DNA of 45,070 bases, taken from NCBI GenBank assembly GCA_021298575.1, contig JAJTFM010000036.1, forward strand, positions 1-45,070. The letters are read 5' to 3'. Of this stretch, positions 8,207 to 16,470 are shown piece by piece. The notes below the pieces were generated by a model. It was not told the DNA's origin and did not search any database. It saw only the letters and a program-made list of their open reading frames with translations. A program made the translations under genes and the position numbers. Positions within the stretch are counted from its first letter, which is position 1, and every line of letters starts with the position of its first letter. Source of the stretch: Saprospiraceae bacterium. Its GTDB lineage: Bacteria > Bacteroidota > Bacteroidia > Chitinophagales > Saprospiraceae.

Positions 8207-9348
8207 GATTTATAGTAGTTTCCATCCTCAATACCTGCCGCATGCTCGGTCATCAGCAGCGGTCTGAAGGTATCCACCATGACTGCCAGTTCCAGAGTTT
8301 CCTTTTTTCCGATACTTTTCTCAACTGTTCCCGGGTGCGGACCGTGTGGAATACCGCCAGGGTGAAGGGTAAGCATACCGCGTTCGACGTGCTTCCGGCT
8401 CATGAAATCGCCATCCACATAGTAGAGCACTTCGTCGGAGTCAATATTGGAATGGTTATATGGTGCCGGAATGGAAAGCGGATGGTAATCGTACATGCGG
8501 GGTACAAACGAACAGATGACAAAATTTCTCCCGTCAAAAGTCTGGTGGATGGGCGGAGGCATGTGCAGCCTGCCCGTTATAGGTTCGAAATTGTGAATAC
8601 TGAAGGCAAAAGGATACACAAAGCCGTCCCAGCCAATCAGGTCGAATGGATGATTCAGATAGTGATATGGATATATATTATCCTGTTTTTTAATGTAGTA
8701 AAGGAAGTCGCCCTTCACGTCGTGCGTTTCCAGATTCGACGGTTTTCTTATGTCTCTTTCACAGAAGGGGGAATGTTCGAGGAGCTGGCCGTATTCGTTC
8801 CTGTAGCGCCGGGGTGTTTCGATGGGGCCTGCGCTCTCTACAATGAGCAGTCTGTTCTCGGTGGTATCGAAGTGGAGCTGGTAGGTGGTTCCGCGGGGAA
8901 TAACCAGGTAATCACCATATCCGAAAGTAATATTTCCGTACATGGTTTTAAGCGTTCCGGTGCCTTCATGAATAAAAATTACTTCATCGGAATCGGCATT
9001 TTTGAAGAAATAATCCGACATGCTCTTTCTTGGAGCCGACAGAATGATACGGCAGTCGTCGTTGACCAGTACCGGCTTTCTGGATTTCAGGTAATCATCC
9101 TCCGGTTGTACCTGGAAACCTTTCAGGCAGCGGTGTTTCAGCTGTTTGTCGTGAATGGTTTTGGGGGCGATACTCCAGGGTTCACCTACCTGAACGATTT
9201 GTGTGGGCGCATTGCAGTGATAGAGCAGCGAGTAATTGTTGCTGAAACCCTCGGTGCTGAAAAGTTCCTCGTGGTAGAGCGTTCCGTCGGGTTTTCTGAA
9301 TTGGGTGTGCCGTTTTGGTGGGATGGTGCCGGCAGAGAAATAGTGCAT
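8194..9348 (-). CDS. hmgA: Homogentisate 1,2-dioxygenase
   Basis: This 384-residue enzyme opens the ring of homogentisate to maleylacetoacetate in tyrosine and phenylalanine breakdown, using a mononuclear Fe(II). It has the two-domain cupin layout. The metal-binding region is near the C-terminus, with His and Glu in YNHSNIDSDEVLYYVDGDF and His in LHPGGIPHGPHPGTVE. The first cupin carries SDEVIFIHEGTGTLKTMYG and YGDYLVIPRGTTYQL. Bacterial members of this shorter type are around 380-390 residues, so the protein is complete. Other tyrosine-degradation genes are not in the window. It lies 68 bases after the tRNA 2-selenouridine synthase gene and overlaps cutA. Confidence 0.95.
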   Translation of the reverse strand: MHYFSAGTIPPKRHTQFRKPDGTLYHEELFSTEGFSNNYSLLYHCNAPTQIVQVGEPWSIAPKTIHDKQLKHRCLKGFQVQPEDDYLKSRKPVLVNDDCRIILSAPRKSMSDYFFKNADSDEVIFIHEGTGTLKTMYGNITFGYGDYLVIPRGTTYQLHFDTTENRLLIVESAGPIETPRRYRNEYGQLLEHSPFCERDIRKPSNLETHDVKGDFLYYIKKQDNIYPYHYLNHPFDLIGWDGFVYPFAFSIHNFEPITGRLHMPPPIHQTFDGRNFVICSFVPRMYDYHPLSIPAPYNHSNIDSDEVLYYVDGDFMSRKHVERGMLTLHPGGIPHGPHPGTVEKSIGKKETLELAVMVDTFRPLLMTEHAAGIEDGNYYKSWLT

Positions 9349-9416
9349 AATCCGGTCAGGTTTTTATTTGTCAGAGATTTGCTGGTGTCGGTAGCCGCAA
9401 TATGCGGTCAGGCAGT

Positions 9417-10430
9417 TCATTTGGATTCAATCAGGGCTTCCGCAATTTTCAAAGGATCGCCGTGGTCGAATTCGAGCATGCGAATATCGGGAGAAGCATT
9501 GGTTTCCAGTCCGTACTGATAAGTTTTGTCGTAATATTCCAGTGCGATACGTGCAGCGGGTTCGTATTCGCCCTGTTCCAGGAATTCAATTGCCTGTTTT
9601 AGTTTCAGTCCGCCCAGTTTCTTTTCAATCCTGCGGAATGCAATCTCCAGATCGGCCTTGTCAGTCAGAACGTAATCTTCCAGCAGGTTGTTCACGCGTG
9701 CCTCGAGTGGTACTCTGACATTCATCAGAGGCGCTTTTTTCATTTTGGCCCAGAAAGTATCGGGAATATAGACCCTGCCGATACTTCGGCTTTCATTTTC
9801 GAGCCACACTTTTCTGGCCGGGCTTGTATTCCTGATGGCTTCATAGAGGTTGTTTTCGAATTGTTCAACGGTTGGTTGTGGCAGTTCTCCTATAAAGCCA
9901 AATGCCGATCCTTTGTGATGTGCGATACCTTCCAGATCAATAATCTGTTCGCCGGCATTTTTCAGCGCGTGCAGAATTTTAGTTTTACCCGAACCTGTAC
10001 TGCCACCAACTATTACTATTTGCAGATCAGCTTCCCCAAAACCGTCGAGTACACACTGTCTGTAAGCTTTGTAACCGCCGTCCAGTGTCTGAACATCCAG
10101 TCCGGCCTGACGCAGCAGCCATGCCATGGCACCGCTGCGCTGGCCGCCGCGCCAGCAATGCACTCCCAGTCTGCCGTCCCGGGCTATTTTTCTGGCAGAT
10201 TTCACGAAATCCTCCATTTTGGGGCCAACAAACCGGAGTCCCAGTTCAAAAGCAATATCGCGGCCCTGTTGTTTGTAGGCTGTTCCGACAATCGCGCGTT
10301 CTTCATCTGAAAAGAGCGGAAAACTGATTGCCCCGGGTATGTGCCCGTGCGCGTACTCTCCGGGCGAGCGCACGTCGAGTACGGGTACTTCATCTTTGAG
10401 CAGCAGGAATTGTTGAGGTGCAAGTTTCAT
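9417..10430 (-). CDS. mnmH: tRNA 2-selenouridine synthase (MnmH/SelU/YbbB)
   Basis: This 337-residue protein replaces the sulfur of 2-thiouridine at the tRNA wobble position with selenium, through a geranylated intermediate. Residues 1-125 form the rhodanese domain with LDVRSPGEYAHGHIPGA and the reactive Cys92 in VHCWRGGQRSGAMAWLL. A P-loop, VGGSTGSGKT, occupies residues 141-150, followed by the helical C-terminal domain. Length and motifs match the family. It lies 15 bases after the ABC transporter stop and is probably in the same transcript. Selenium use would also need a selenophosphate synthase, which is not in the window. Confidence 0.95.
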   Translation of the reverse strand: MKLAPQQFLLLKDEVPVLDVRSPGEYAHGHIPGAISFPLFSDEERAIVGTAYKQQGRDIAFELGLRFVGPKMEDFVKSARKIARDGRLGVHCWRGGQRSGAMAWLLRQAGLDVQTLDGGYKAYRQCVLDGFGEADLQIVIVGGSTGSGKTKILHALKNAGEQIIDLEGIAHHKGSAFGFIGELPQPTVEQFENNLYEAIRNTSPARKVWLENESRSIGRVYIPDTFWAKMKKAPLMNVRVPLEARVNNLLEDYVLTDKADLEIAFRRIEKKLGGLKLKQAIEFLEQGEYEPAARIALEYYDKTYQYGLETNASPDIRMLEFDHGDPLKIAEALIESK

Positions 10431-10445
10431 ACCAGTGAAAAATAA

Positions 10446-12644
10446 TCAGACGCCCAGTTCGAGCTGTTCCCTGACCAGATGGTAGTAAACTCCTCTCCTG
10501 GCCGTTAATTGTTCGTGTGTACCCTGTTCAACCACCTCGCCTCTGTCGAGAACAATAATGTTATCCGCATTTCTGACAGTGCTTAGTCTGTGTGCAACAA
10601 CCACAACCGTTTTCTGTTGAAATGCCTGATACATGTTTTGCATGATTGACCGTTCGTTATGGGCATCGAGTGCGTTGGTAGCTTCATCGAAAAACAGGTA
10701 TTGCGGATCCTTGTAAATTGCCCGAGCTATCAGAATACGCTGCCGCTGTCCCTGGCTCAGTCCGGTACCTTCATTGCCTGTTTTGGTATTGTATCCCGAT
10801 GGGAGTGATTCCACGAACGACTGGATATTGGCCATATTGGCGGCATAAAGAAGTCGTCTCCTGTCAACATTCTCATCGCCGAGTGCAATATTCCTTGCGA
10901 TGGTGTCGTAGAAGAGGTATCCATCCTGCATAACCACTCCGCAGTAGTTTCTCCAGAGTTTGGGGTTCAGGCTGCCCAGGCTTACTTCGCCTATCCGGAC
11001 GCTGCCCTCGGTTGGCTGATAAAAATTGAGCAATAATTTGAGCAGGGTTGATTTGCCACTGCCAGACGGGCCTACAATAGCGGTAGTTTTCCCTTCCGGA
11101 ATGAAGATATTGATGTTTCTGAGCACCCAGGGGTCATACGGACCGCCGTAACGAAAGGAAACGCCCTGCATACTCAGGCTTCCGTTGGCAGGAAGCACAT
11201 TTACCTGGGCGGCTTCATTTGACTCCTCGTCGTTTGTATTTTGTATTTCACCCATGCGTTCCAGGCTGATTCGCGCCTCCTGTGCCTGAATTACAAACTG
11301 TACGAGTGATTCAAGCGGAGCGTTCATCTGCCCGATGATATACTGAACTGCCAGCATCATGCCGAGCGTCATCTCGCCTTCAATAACACCCTTGGCAGCC
11401 AATACAGATATTACAATATTCTTGCCCTCATTGATAAAAGCAGCTCCGGCACGCTGTATCTGATTGGTAGCCAGATATTTTACGTTTACCTTGAAGAGTT
11501 TTGCCTGAGTGCGCTCCCAGGCCCATCGCTTCAGTCGCTGGGCATTGTGCAATTTAATTTCCTGCATGCCGTTAACCATCTGCATGAGCATATTCTGGTT
11601 TTCGGCGAGCTGTTCGAACCGCTGATTGTCAAGTGCTCTTCTCCTTTGAAGAAAAAAGGCTATCCACGAGAAATAGACGATTGATCCGGCGAAAAAGACC
11701 AGAAAAATGACTGGATTATAGTGGAGCAGTACAAAACCTAGTACAACGAGGCTTACTATCGAGAACAGTGTTTGAAGCGAGGCCGACGTAAGGAATCGCT
11801 CCACCCGTTCGTTGTCGTATATGCGCTGCAGCAGGTCGCCTGTCATTCTCGAATCAAAGAACGACATGGGCAGGCGCATCAACTTGATAAGGAAGTCGGA
11901 AACGAAACTGATGTTCACGCGCGCACCTATGTGAAGCAGTATCCAGCCGCGTATGAATTCGACCGCCATCTGGCCTGCAAACAACATTCCCTGCGCTATG
12001 AGAATCAGATAAACAAAGTTGATGTCATTCAGCTGTACGCCCTTGTCTACCAGAGCCTGCATCATAAACGGGAATGCGAGCTGTATCAGACTTCCGATAA
12101 TAAGTCCGAGCGTGAGTTGTACAATCAGCTTGCGGTACTGACTCAGGTACGGCCAAAAAAATGCCAGTCCGGTGGGCACAGACTGCCGAATTTCACCTTC
12201 TTTCTGGTAAAACTCGGAAGTGGTTTCAAACAGCAGCAATACTCCCTGAGGCTCCGTGTTCACCACATCGCTCAGCCAGCTGTTCATAAACTCCTGTTCA
12301 TCGTACTGAATCTTGCCCACTTTGGGGTCTGCAACGTAAACCTTGCCGTTCTGTACTTTGTAAACTACGACAAAGTGATCCTGTTGCCAGTGAGCCACGC
12401 AGGGTAGCGGAATATCGTCGCCCAGTCGCCTGAATCCGACTTTCACACCGAGCGTACGCAGTCCGATTTTTTCTGCTGCATCCGAAATGCCGCTGAGAGA
12501 CACCCCGTCCCTGTCGAGGTAGGAGAGTTGCCTCAGGTATTCGAAAGTATAATGCCGGCCATAGTGCATAGCAACCATCCTCAGGCACGCTGCTCCGCAG
12601 TCGGCTGAATCCAGCTGTTTATAAAAAGGAAAGCGATCTGCCAT
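10446..12644 (-). CDS. Peptidase C39-containing ABC transporter (bacteriocin-type exporter)
   Basis: A 732-residue half-transporter with three parts. Residues 1-130 are a C39 cysteine peptidase with Gln10, Cys16 (KQLDSADCGAACLRM), His90 (WQQDHFVVVY) and Asp106 (YVADPKVG), so the catalytic set is complete. About 155-440 is a six-helix transmembrane domain. About 480-732 is the ATPase, with Walker A (GPSGSGKSTLL), signature LSQGQRQRILIARAI, Walker B (YLFFDEATNALD) and switch His (VVAHRLSTV). Such exporters cut a double-glycine leader from a peptide and export it. No membrane-fusion partner or double-glycine peptide gene is seen nearby. It lies between a DUF1080 gene and mnmH with 15-20 base gaps. 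Confidence 0.93.
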   Translation of the reverse strand: MADRFPFYKQLDSADCGAACLRMVAMHYGRHYTFEYLRQLSYLDRDGVSLSGISDAAEKIGLRTLGVKVGFRRLGDDIPLPCVAHWQQDHFVVVYKVQNGKVYVADPKVGKIQYDEQEFMNSWLSDVVNTEPQGVLLLFETTSEFYQKEGEIRQSVPTGLAFFWPYLSQYRKLIVQLTLGLIIGSLIQLAFPFMMQALVDKGVQLNDINFVYLILIAQGMLFAGQMAVEFIRGWILLHIGARVNISFVSDFLIKLMRLPMSFFDSRMTGDLLQRIYDNERVERFLTSASLQTLFSIVSLVVLGFVLLHYNPVIFLVFFAGSIVYFSWIAFFLQRRRALDNQRFEQLAENQNMLMQMVNGMQEIKLHNAQRLKRWAWERTQAKLFKVNVKYLATNQIQRAGAAFINEGKNIVISVLAAKGVIEGEMTLGMMLAVQYIIGQMNAPLESLVQFVIQAQEARISLERMGEIQNTNDEESNEAAQVNVLPANGSLSMQGVSFRYGGPYDPWVLRNINIFIPEGKTTAIVGPSGSGKSTLLKLLLNFYQPTEGSVRIGEVSLGSLNPKLWRNYCGVVMQDGYLFYDTIARNIALGDENVDRRRLLYAANMANIQSFVESLPSGYNTKTGNEGTGLSQGQRQRILIARAIYKDPQYLFFDEATNALDAHNERSIMQNMYQAFQQKTVVVVAHRLSTVRNADNIIVLDRGEVVEQGTHEQLTARRGVYYHLVREQLELGV

Positions 12645-12664
12645 CTGTCAGGCCGGCGTTGAAA

Positions 12665-13417
12665 TCAGAGCTCTCTGATCCAGATATTTCTGTAGCTGAC
12701 GAGGTCGCCGTGATCCTGCAGCCTGATCGGAGCTTTCCCGTGAGCACTGACTTTGGGAAGTCCTATATATTCGGATGTTCCTTTGATTTCTGTATTCAGC
12801 TGGATAACGATGCCATTATGAAGCACAGTCACGCGGCCCTGCGACACCTGTATGCCGTCATTGTTGAAACGGGGCGCTGTGTAGAGAATATCGTAGGTTT
12901 GCCAGGCACCAGGTTTGCGGCAGGCATTCACCAGGGGAATGCTCTGTTTGTAGATGGAGCCTGTCTGTCCGTTGGAATAGGTGCGATTGCCATAGCAGTC
13001 GAGTACCTGTACCTCGTAGCGTTCCTGCAGGAAAACGCCGCTGTTGCCCCGACCCTGGCCTTCGCCTTTTACCACTTCGGGTGCTCTGAATTCGATGTGC
13101 AACTGGCAGTCGCCGAAAGAACGGGCTGTTTGAATATCGCCTGCTCCGGGTTTAACCGTGATGCTACCGTCGGAGTTGACCGTCCAGGGTGCTGCTGCCT
13201 TCGAATCTTTGGAGGAAACCCACTCTGTTGTATTTTTACCGTCGAAGAGAATAATGGCGTCTGAAGGCGCCCGGTTATCATCACCCGGCGTTACAATGCG
13301 GGGTTCTGGCTCCCATACTTCGGTTGCTTTCGGATCGGTGATCTGGGCGTTTGTCTGGAGGGCAGCCAGTGTGAGTGCTGCCGACAGGAATTGAGTGAGT
13401 TTCATAGTGTTTCGCAT
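12665..13417 (-). CDS. Secreted DUF1080 (3-keto-disaccharide hydrolase-like) protein
   Basis: The 250-residue product has a signal peptide (MKLTQFLSAALTLAALQTNAQ, from the second ATG at 13405) and a DUF1080 domain, a concanavalin-like jelly roll found in sugar-active secreted proteins. Family segments visible are IILFDGKNTTEWVS, the strand FGDCQLHIEFRAPE, the loop GNSGVFLQERYEVQVLDC, and the C-terminal APIRLQDHGDLVSYRNIWIREL. These match the usual RxxxFDGKxLxGW, NSGVYLQ and PIxLQDHGxxVxFRNIWI pattern. The annotated start at 13417 adds four residues; both starts are possible. The gene follows the DUF2452 gene by 6 bases. The enzymatic activity of this particular protein is not established from sequence. 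Confidence 0.85.
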   Translation of the reverse strand: MRNTMKLTQFLSAALTLAALQTNAQITDPKATEVWEPEPRIVTPGDDNRAPSDAIILFDGKNTTEWVSSKDSKAAAPWTVNSDGSITVKPGAGDIQTARSFGDCQLHIEFRAPEVVKGEGQGRGNSGVFLQERYEVQVLDCYGNRTYSNGQTGSIYKQSIPLVNACRKPGAWQTYDILYTAPRFNNDGIQVSQGRVTVLHNGIVIQLNTEIKGTSEYIGLPKVSAHGKAPIRLQDHGDLVSYRNIWIREL

Positions 13418-13423
13418 TTAAAA

Positions 13424-13888
13424 TTAGACGCCTCCATCCATGACCTCCCACGTATGATCGCCGAGAAGTCTGACTGTTGCGAGGTATTCATAAGGATTCT
13501 TTCGACCCCACTCGTTGGGGGCGACCATGCTCAGCACATGGGTTCCATCAGTTTTCCGGGCGTAAAGATGATAAATATGATGGATAACAGGTTGAAAAGG
13601 TATGTCGGCCTGATATATTAATTCTGACAGAGCCATGCGGCTGTTGAGAGATTTGGCCTGATTCATCAGGGTTTCCATCTGCTGGCGGAGCTGTTCCATC
13701 TGACGATCGGTCTGGTCGTACATGGCAGTCATGGCCAGTCCGCGGATTTTTCCCTTGTCTTCCGGGCGAATAACCGCGCCGCCTGCCGTATGGGCATAGG
13801 GCAGCAGACCCGGGTTCTCTGCCACCTTGTCTTTGTCTATCGGATTGACAAATGCCTTCTCTTCTGGTTCCTTTTTTTCTGATACCAT
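13424..13888 (-). CDS. DUF2452 family cytoplasmic protein
   Basis: A 154-residue soluble protein of the DUF2452 type. Conserved segments are FVNPIDKDKVAENPGLLPYAHTAG, split by charged residues, and the C-terminal FQPVIHHIYHLYARKTDG and LSMVAPNEWG. The middle contains a Gln/Met-rich helix likely to form a coiled coil (QTDRQMEQLRQQMETLMNQA). There is no signal peptide or membrane segment. The family's function is unknown to me. It is the first gene of a tightly packed minus-strand block. A TACCTTTG promoter-like motif sits only a few bases before its ATG, which may make its mRNA almost leaderless. Confidence 0.8.
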   Translation of the reverse strand: MVSEKKEPEEKAFVNPIDKDKVAENPGLLPYAHTAGGAVIRPEDKGKIRGLAMTAMYDQTDRQMEQLRQQMETLMNQAKSLNSRMALSELIYQADIPFQPVIHHIYHLYARKTDGTHVLSMVAPNEWGRKNPYEYLATVRLLGDHTWEVMDGGV

Positions 13889-13892
13889 TGCA

Positions 13893-13900
13893 CAAAGGTA
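13893..13900 (-). promoter_or_regulatory. Putative -7 promoter element (TACCTTTG) before the DUF2452 gene
   Basis: On the minus strand TACCTTTG matches TAnnTTTG and ends 5 bases before the ATG at 13888. If it is used, transcription would start at or next to the start codon. No TTTG -33 element is obvious 19-21 bases upstream, so confidence is limited. Confidence 0.4.
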
Positions 13901-13996
13901 ACTGGGTTCGTTTAAAGAATTATCGGCTTTTACCTGTCAGATGTCGAAAGTTTGAAGCGGAAGTTTGTACTTTCGCATGAAATCTGAATTTAACCG

Positions 13997-15202
13997 ATGA
14001 AAAAATTACTGTTCACGTCTTTTCTGCTGCTTGTTTCAACCGCTGGTGCATTCACTCAGGGAGTAAAGGTAGTGGGTTATCTGCCCACCTACCGTTTTTC
14101 CTGGCTTGCCGATATCGAATTTGAAAGAGTAACTCATGTGAACATCTCGTTCGCCAATCCGGACTCTTCCGGACAACTCTCTTTCGGCACTACGAATGTC
14201 TGGCCGGCCGTTGACATGGCTCATCAACACGGATGCAAGGTTTTTGTTTCGCTGGCAGGCGGTTATCTGACACCGGCGCAGGATGAAACGTGGAATTATC
14301 TGACACAACCAGCCAACCGGCCTGCTTTCATCCAGAAAATTGTGCAATACGTGCAGGCCAATAATTTTGACGGCGTGGATGTTGACCTTGAGTGGCAGTA
14401 TGTAAAATCCTGGTACAGTCCGTTCATCCTTGAACTGAAAGCCGCGCTTCAGCCGCTGGGTATTCAGCTCACCGCAGCACTGCCCGGTGAATACAGGTAC
14501 CCGGCCATTAACAATGCTGCGCTCGCTGCTTTCGACTGGATCAACATGATGATATACGACCTGACCGGCCCGTGGGCGCCTGATCAGCCGGGGCCTCACT
14601 CACCTTATTCCTGGACAGTGGAATGCGTGCAGTACTGGAAAAACCAGGGCGTACCGGGCAGCAAACTGACGCTCGGTGTCCCGTTTTACGGCTATAACTT
14701 TGGCGTATCACCCGTGGGCTCGTTTACGTTCCGGGGAATAGTAAGTCAGGATCCCGCCAACGCCTACACAGACCAGTCAGGGATGAAATACTGGAATGGT
14801 ATTCCCACTATACAGGATAAAACGCTGCTTGCGCTACAGGAAGTGAGTGGTGTAATGATCTGGGAGCTCGGTCAGGATGCCTTCGGCAGCAATTCCAGCC
14901 TGTCGCTACTCAGGGCTATAGATCAGGTGATTGATGAAAATACTTCTTCCGTGGCTTCTGCCTCGCTTTCAGGCATCCGTGTATTTCCTAATCCTGTAAC
15001 TGACTTTGTAAATATAAGTACTGACGGATCGGCCGAGCTGGTGGCGATTTACGATTTACACGGCCGGCTGATGCTCTCCGAAAAGCCGGGGGGCGGGGCT
15101 ATCCGGCTCGATGTGTCCGGCCTTCCCGCCGGGTTTTACTGGCTTCATGTCATTGAAAGCGGGAGTCAGAAAATAACCAGAATACAGATAGCCGGGATAT
15201 GA
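13997..15202 (+). CDS. Secreted GH18 chitinase-like glycosidase with T9SS sorting domain
   Basis: The 401-residue protein has a signal peptide (MKKLLFTSFLLLVSTAGAFT), a glycoside hydrolase family 18 barrel (~residues 24-315) and a C-terminal type IX secretion sorting domain (~327-401). The catalytic DxxDxDxE motif is FDGVDVDLEW, giving D125, D128, D130 and the acid E132. The upstream SxGG motif is VSLAGGY at 84-90. MMIYDLTGPW and MIWELGQDA provide the substrate-contact motifs near the barrel end. The sorting domain begins IRVFPNPVTDFVNIS and ends KITRIQIAGI, so the protein should be exported and then secreted or anchored at the cell surface. Chitin or N-acetylglucosamine glycans are likely substrates. 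It stands alone, followed by a hairpin. Confidence 0.92.
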   Translation: MKKLLFTSFLLLVSTAGAFTQGVKVVGYLPTYRFSWLADIEFERVTHVNISFANPDSSGQLSFGTTNVWPAVDMAHQHGCKVFVSLAGGYLTPAQDETWNYLTQPANRPAFIQKIVQYVQANNFDGVDVDLEWQYVKSWYSPFILELKAALQPLGIQLTAALPGEYRYPAINNAALAAFDWINMMIYDLTGPWAPDQPGPHSPYSWTVECVQYWKNQGVPGSKLTLGVPFYGYNFGVSPVGSFTFRGIVSQDPANAYTDQSGMKYWNGIPTIQDKTLLALQEVSGVMIWELGQDAFGSNSSLSLLRAIDQVIDENTSSVASASLSGIRVFPNPVTDFVNISTDGSAELVAIYDLHGRLMLSEKPGGGAIRLDVSGLPAGFYWLHVIESGSQKITRIQIAGI

Positions 15203-15207
15203 AACGG

Positions 15208-15259
15208 CAAGGGTGCGTTGCATCCGTCTGGCTGCCACGCACCCTTGAGGTACATTTTT
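15208..15259 (+). terminator. Hairpin terminator after the GH18 gene
   Basis: An 11-base stem pairs CAAGGGTGCGT (15208-15218) with ACGCACCCTTG (15237-15247) around an 18-base loop, followed by GAGGTACATTTTT. It begins 5 bases after the GH18 stop. The T run is offset from the stem, so this is a less typical but plausible terminator. It lies in the gap to the converging tpiA gene and could serve both strands. Confidence 0.6.
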
Positions 15260-15307
15260 CATGAGCACTGGAACGTATCCGGGTATTTCTGTCAGATCCG
15301 GAAAAAC

Positions 15308-16067
15308 TCAGGAAAGCGAGTTCACAATAGTAGCAAAATCATCAGCTTTCAGGGAGGCACCGCCTATCAGACCGCCATCCACATCAGGCTGACCGAATAA
15401 CTCGGCAGCATTCTGTGCGTTACAGGAGCCACCATACAGAATAGTAGTGTCTTCGGCAACCTGGGTGCCGTAGTGACTTGCGATAAGGCTCCTGATAAAC
15501 CTGTGCATCTCCTGTGCCTGCCCGGAAGAAGCTGTGCGACCAGTTCCGATAGCCCAGATTGGCTCGTACGCAATTACAACCTTTCTGAAATTCGCCTCGT
15601 CGAGGTGAAACAGACCTGCTTTGAGCTGCGTTTCAACGTAAAGTTCATGCTTTTCATCTTCGCGGATATCCAGCGGCTCGCCGCAGCAAAAAATGGGGCG
15701 AAGTCCGTTGGAGAGCGCTTGATTCACCTTGGAAGCCAGCATTTCATTGGTTTCATGAAAATACTGACGGCGCTCGGAATGCCCGAGAATAACAAAAGAC
15801 GCACCAGCCTGTGCAATCATCGCAGCAGAAACTTCACCGGTGTAAGCACCTTTAGTTTCATGATGACAATTCTGGGCTGCCAGATGGAAACCTTCTTGCC
15901 CATTGATCTGAACACCGACAGACAGCAGGCTGGTAAACGGAGGTGCCAGAACGACAAGCCCTTTGGGATGATGAATTTTTTCGAGGATGCTGGAAACAAG
16001 CGCCGAGCCTTCGGAGAGCGTGTTGTTTGTTCATCTTCCAGTTGCCTGCTACAATCTGTTGACGCAT
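15308..16067 (-). pseudogene. tpiA: Triosephosphate isomerase, frame broken by one base near the N-terminus
   Basis: Triosephosphate isomerase interconverts dihydroxyacetone phosphate and glyceraldehyde 3-phosphate in glycolysis. The start is MRQQIVAGNWKMNK, with the active-site Asn and Lys, in one frame. The rest, from NTLSEGSALVSSILEK onward, is in another frame and holds the catalytic His in VILGHSERRQYF, the catalytic Glu in VIAYEPIWAIGTGRTA and the phosphate-binding GGSCNAQN. Removing one base, the G at about 16025 on the plus strand, gives MNKNTLSEGSAL and a 252-residue protein of normal length. Because the enzyme is central and everything else is conserved, a sequencing or assembly error is the likeliest cause. 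A TACCTTTG motif lies upstream on this strand at 16109-16116. Confidence 0.9.
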
Positions 16068-16108
16068 GGTGAAATGTATTTTTCGTTTAAATGTCTGTAT
16101 TTTCGCGG

Positions 16109-16116
16109 CAAAGGTA
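16109..16116 (-). promoter_or_regulatory. Putative -7 promoter element (TACCTTTG) for tpiA
   Basis: TACCTTTG on the minus strand matches TAnnTTTG and lies 41 bases before the tpiA start codon, in the short divergent gap to the mutarotase gene. No clear -33 partner is seen. Confidence 0.4.
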
Positions 16117-16129
16117 CAACACAAGCAGC

Positions 16130-16459
16130 ATGAAGCGTTACTGTCTGGCACTCGATCTCAAACCCGATCCCGTATTGATCGCAGAATATGAATCTTATCA
16201 CAGGGATGTATGGCCCGAAATACTGGAAAGTATCCGGGACGCAGGAATACTCCGACTCGAAATTTACCGGCTGGAAAACCGGCTTTTCATGATTCTGGAG
16301 GCTGATGACTCCTTCAGTTTTGAAAGAAAGGCCGCTCTCGATGCAGCCAATCCAGCTGTGCAGAAATGGGAGGATCTGATGTGGAATTATCAGCAGGCGC
16401 TGCCCTCGGCGAAAGCAGGGGAGAAGTGGCTCCTGATGGATAAAATATTTGAACTGTAA
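16130..16459 (+). CDS. L-rhamnose/L-fucose mutarotase family protein
   Basis: A 109-residue protein of the RhaM (COG3254) family, which catalyses anomer exchange of deoxy-sugars such as L-rhamnose or L-fucose in the cytoplasm. The family pattern is clear in [50 protein letters not shown] and the C-terminal [15 protein letters not shown] longer ORF begins at 16091, but [10 protein letters not shown] is the standard N-terminus and is used here. Sequence alone does not decide between rhamnose and fucose. The chorismate synthase gene follows after 11 bases. No other rhamnose or fucose catabolic gene is nearby. Confidence 0.88.
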   Translation: MKRYCLALDLKPDPVLIAEYESYHRDVWPEILESIRDAGILRLEIYRLENRLFMILEADDSFSFERKAALDAANPAVQKWEDLMWNYQQALPSAKAGEKWLLMDKIFEL

Positions 16460-16470
16460 ATCCGGCAAGG

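Noticed and set aside
8242-9519. A 425-codon open frame on the plus strand opposite hmgA
   Set aside because: It is fully antisense to two well-supported genes, has low-complexity composition without any family motif, and is a coding shadow.
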